DNA of 64,000 bases from Azadirachta indica (lineage: Eukaryota > Streptophyta > Magnoliopsida > Sapindales > Meliaceae). Position numbers and translations under genes: made by a program. Below are positions 62,014 through 64,000 of this stretch, in pieces. Positions within the stretch are counted from its first letter, which is position 1. Every line of letters begins with the position of its first letter. The stretch lies in assembly GCA_022749755.1 (NCBI GenBank), contig CM040452.1, positions 13,038,350 to 13,102,349 on the forward strand, in the 5' to 3' direction. The notes under the pieces were generated by a model. The model was not told where the DNA came from and did no database searches. It worked only from the letters and a program-made list of their open reading frames with translations.

Positions 62014-62519
62014 TTAATCTTGCTAGCTAAAGACAATAAGAATCAAAGGTCTGACTTCTTACTAAGGAGTCAAGGCTTTCTGGCCATTCAGGCCGCGTGC
62101 CCGAGTGCTTGTATATATAAAAATTTTTAATGTTACTTTATTATAATCAAATTCACCATAAAAATTATATCTTTTTGCAACTAATTTTGCAGTTGATTTA
62201 AATCAACTGGAATTATTAAGAATTATTTGTGACTGATTTATGGTTAGTCGAAAAAAAAAAAAAAGTGGCTACCATCGTTAAAGTCAGCCGTCAATAGATA
62301 AAAAAATGGGAGTAATTGAAGTAAAAATACAATATAATCCTTAAAGTTGTTAATAATAATAAATAAAAATAATATTATTTTAAATATAATATATTAGTCC
62401 CAAATAATAGTGAATTAATATACGGACTATATATTCAAAGTTATAAAATTATATTAAATTAAGATAATTAGATAAACTTAGTGACTCAATGGTTATTTAA
62501 ACAAAATTCAATTAATTTG

Positions 62520-62876
62520 CATTTCGTGAATGCAATTCGCAAAGCGGATCTGGCTCCTTCTTTGCTGTCATTGCTTAATCTCTCCTACCTTCGCCATCCT
62601 TCCCTCACCGACACACGAATTCCATTCAAGTCATTGCTTGATTTCTAGCCAGAATTTCTGTTCTTTTATCGGTTCAGGTATTAGCTTGCTTCACTGCATT
62701 TATATCGCCACCGTCACCTCCTCTTCCGGTCGCGGGTATAAACTCTATTTCTTTTTTCCTAAAAAATCTTCTTTTAGGTTTTTTATTTCGATTAATTGCA
62801 GCCGATTCGAATTTATTATTAACTTTAATGTATGTTAAGTTGCTGATTGCAGTTTATTGTTGTGTAGGATTAAATC
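62520..62876 (+). promoter_or_regulatory. Likely 5' UTR with leader intron of the SYP61 gene
   Basis: Sequence at about 62530-62680 is richer in C and T than its surroundings. It contains candidate donors such as TTCAG|GTATTAG near 62677. A T-rich stretch leads to TGTGTAG|GATTAAATC just before the ATG at 62877. An intron in the leader is inferred. Confidence 0.4.
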
Positions 62877-64000
62877 ATGTCTTCCGCTCAAGATCCATTT
62901 TATATCGTCAAAGAGGAGATTCAAGAATCTGTATGTTACCGGCTTTTTAAAATTTTTCTTAATTATGTGGTTTATATGTATTTTTTGTAAATTAAGGAGT
63001 CATGATTGGATCTCTTATAATTTCAGTAATTTTTTTTGTTTAAGATATGATTTATCTTGTTTAATCAGTTATTAGCTCTTCCAAATGTTGTTTTAGGGTT
63101 AAATCAAAATTGAATCCTTGAACGTATTGGTATATTTTATTGGATCATGATTTCTTATTTCTATGTTGTTTTTTTTTTTTGGTTAGATTGATAAGTTGCA
63201 ATCTGCATTCCATCATTGGGAGAATACTACTGATACTGGGGAGCAGGCACACCTGACAAAGGAGCTACTTGCTAGTTGCGAGAGCATTGAGTGGCAGGTA
63301 ACCGAAATTTTTTATCTTTTCACTCGGTTCATTTATTCCTCGTCCAAATTTTTTTTTTGTTTGAGTCCAAATTTCTGACTCAAGCTTGTTTCAGAAAGGC
63401 TTTGTAAAGTTCAATCTTGGCTTGAATAAGCTTAATAACATATGGAGCCAGTTCAAGCTTCAAGTCTCGTCTTAGATAACAAATTGCTATATTTTTTGAT
63501 ACACGTGTGATATACAAATTACTTATAATATTTAAGTGTAAATTATGATATGTACATTAATTCTTTTGTTAAGCTTTTGAATCAAACTCTATGGTGTTTT
63601 GAGTTCAAGAGCAGCTAGTAAATGAGTCTCAGATCAAGCTTAAGCTCAATTCAGTTAATCTGGTTGAAGCATTTTTTTTTTTGTGCGAAGCTTAAACAGT
63701 GCAACAGAAGTTCATCGTGCATGCACGCCAAGCTTTGATCATAGCTAGTGCTCTTGTTTCCTGATGCAGCTTATGCACTCATTAAACCTCTTACAAGTGG
63801 AACTGCATTGATAATCGAGGACTAGTATTCTATACTAAGATGATTAGCATGAGATTTTGGCATAACTATTTGAATGGAATTATACTACTTTATTCCAGTT
63901 TCCAACTTCTGAAATCCTTCTTTCTTCATAGGAAGGTGGATGAATTAGACAAAGCAATTGGTGTGGCAAGCAGAGATCCTTCTTGGTATGGTATTGATGA
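62877..64000 (+). CDS. SYP61: SYP61-type syntaxin (Qc-SNARE), first three exons, runs off the window
   Basis: Exons are 62877-62930, 63187-63297 and 63936-64000 (cut by the window end). They encode 18, 37 and about 21 codons in phase: MSSAQDPFYIVKEEIQES, then IDKLQSAFHHWENTTDTGEQ and LTKELLASCESIEWQ, then VDELDKAIGVASRDPSWYGI. This is the N-terminal helical (syntaxin-6-like) domain of plant SYP61, a trans-Golgi-network SNARE that works in vesicle fusion and secretion to the plasma membrane. The SNARE motif and the C-terminal anchor lie beyond the window. Exon 3 must start after GGAAG at 63935; the nearer AG four bases upstream would shift the frame into an early stop. Confidence 0.93.

Overview
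This window is nuclear DNA from a flowering plant, almost certainly a eudicot. The signs are AT-rich intergenic DNA, many short GT-AG introns, plant-specific gene families (GDSL lipase, glycine-rich wall protein, DUF295/KIB F-box relatives, SYP61) and several classes of small plant transposons. The wording of the MSH5, Rab3GAP and 2-oxoglutarate dehydrogenase E2 proteins looks Sapindales/Citrus-like to me, but that is an impression from memory and not a search result. All exon structures were built by hand from reading frames, splice sites and family knowledge.

Layout. 1-4.6 kb: intergenic DNA with a 0.9-kb terminal-inverted-repeat element and microsatellites. 4.66-7.93 kb (+): a five-exon GDSL esterase/lipase with a tRNA-Phe(GAA) gene on the opposite strand inside intron 2. 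8.6-23.0 kb (-): a complete 34-exon MSH5 gene (809 aa). Its sixth intron carries an old solo LTR that holds two nested MITEs. 23.6-26.7 kb (+): three decayed F-box/DUF295 copies in tandem, the first split by a TRIM-like retroelement. 26.9-28.9 kb: a truncated Copia element flanked by long direct repeats. 29.9-35.2 kb (+): a Rab3GAP catalytic-subunit homologue (761 aa) with a 36-bp coding minisatellite at its C-terminal end. 35.8-36.3 kb (-): a small two-exon membrane protein. 38.7-39.2 kb (+): a secreted glycine-rich protein. 42.1-46.2 kb (+): dihydrolipoyl succinyltransferase, the E2 of the 2-oxoglutarate dehydrogenase complex (473 aa). 47.6-48.8 kb (+): an At4g22030-like gene interrupted by two in-frame TAG codons. 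49.3-62.5 kb: repeat-rich DNA with two more DUF295 relics (-), a 1.73-kb fold-back element, a triplicated segment and MITEs. 62.9-64.0 kb (+): the first three coding exons of a SYP61-type syntaxin, which runs off the window.

The genes are independent housekeeping or plant-lineage loci and do not form one pathway: meiotic crossover (MSH5), Rab GTPase control and vesicle fusion (Rab3GAP, SYP61), the TCA cycle (E2), and cell wall or lipid enzymes. The GDSL - Rab3GAP - E2 order recalls Arabidopsis At5g55050-At5g55060-At5g55070, with MSH5 and the DUF295 relics lying between the first two here.

I found no convincing new multi-gene system. The most interesting items are the two-amber-stop gene, the nested transposon history in the MSH5 intron, the large fold-back element and the three-copy 3-bp-target-site MITE family.
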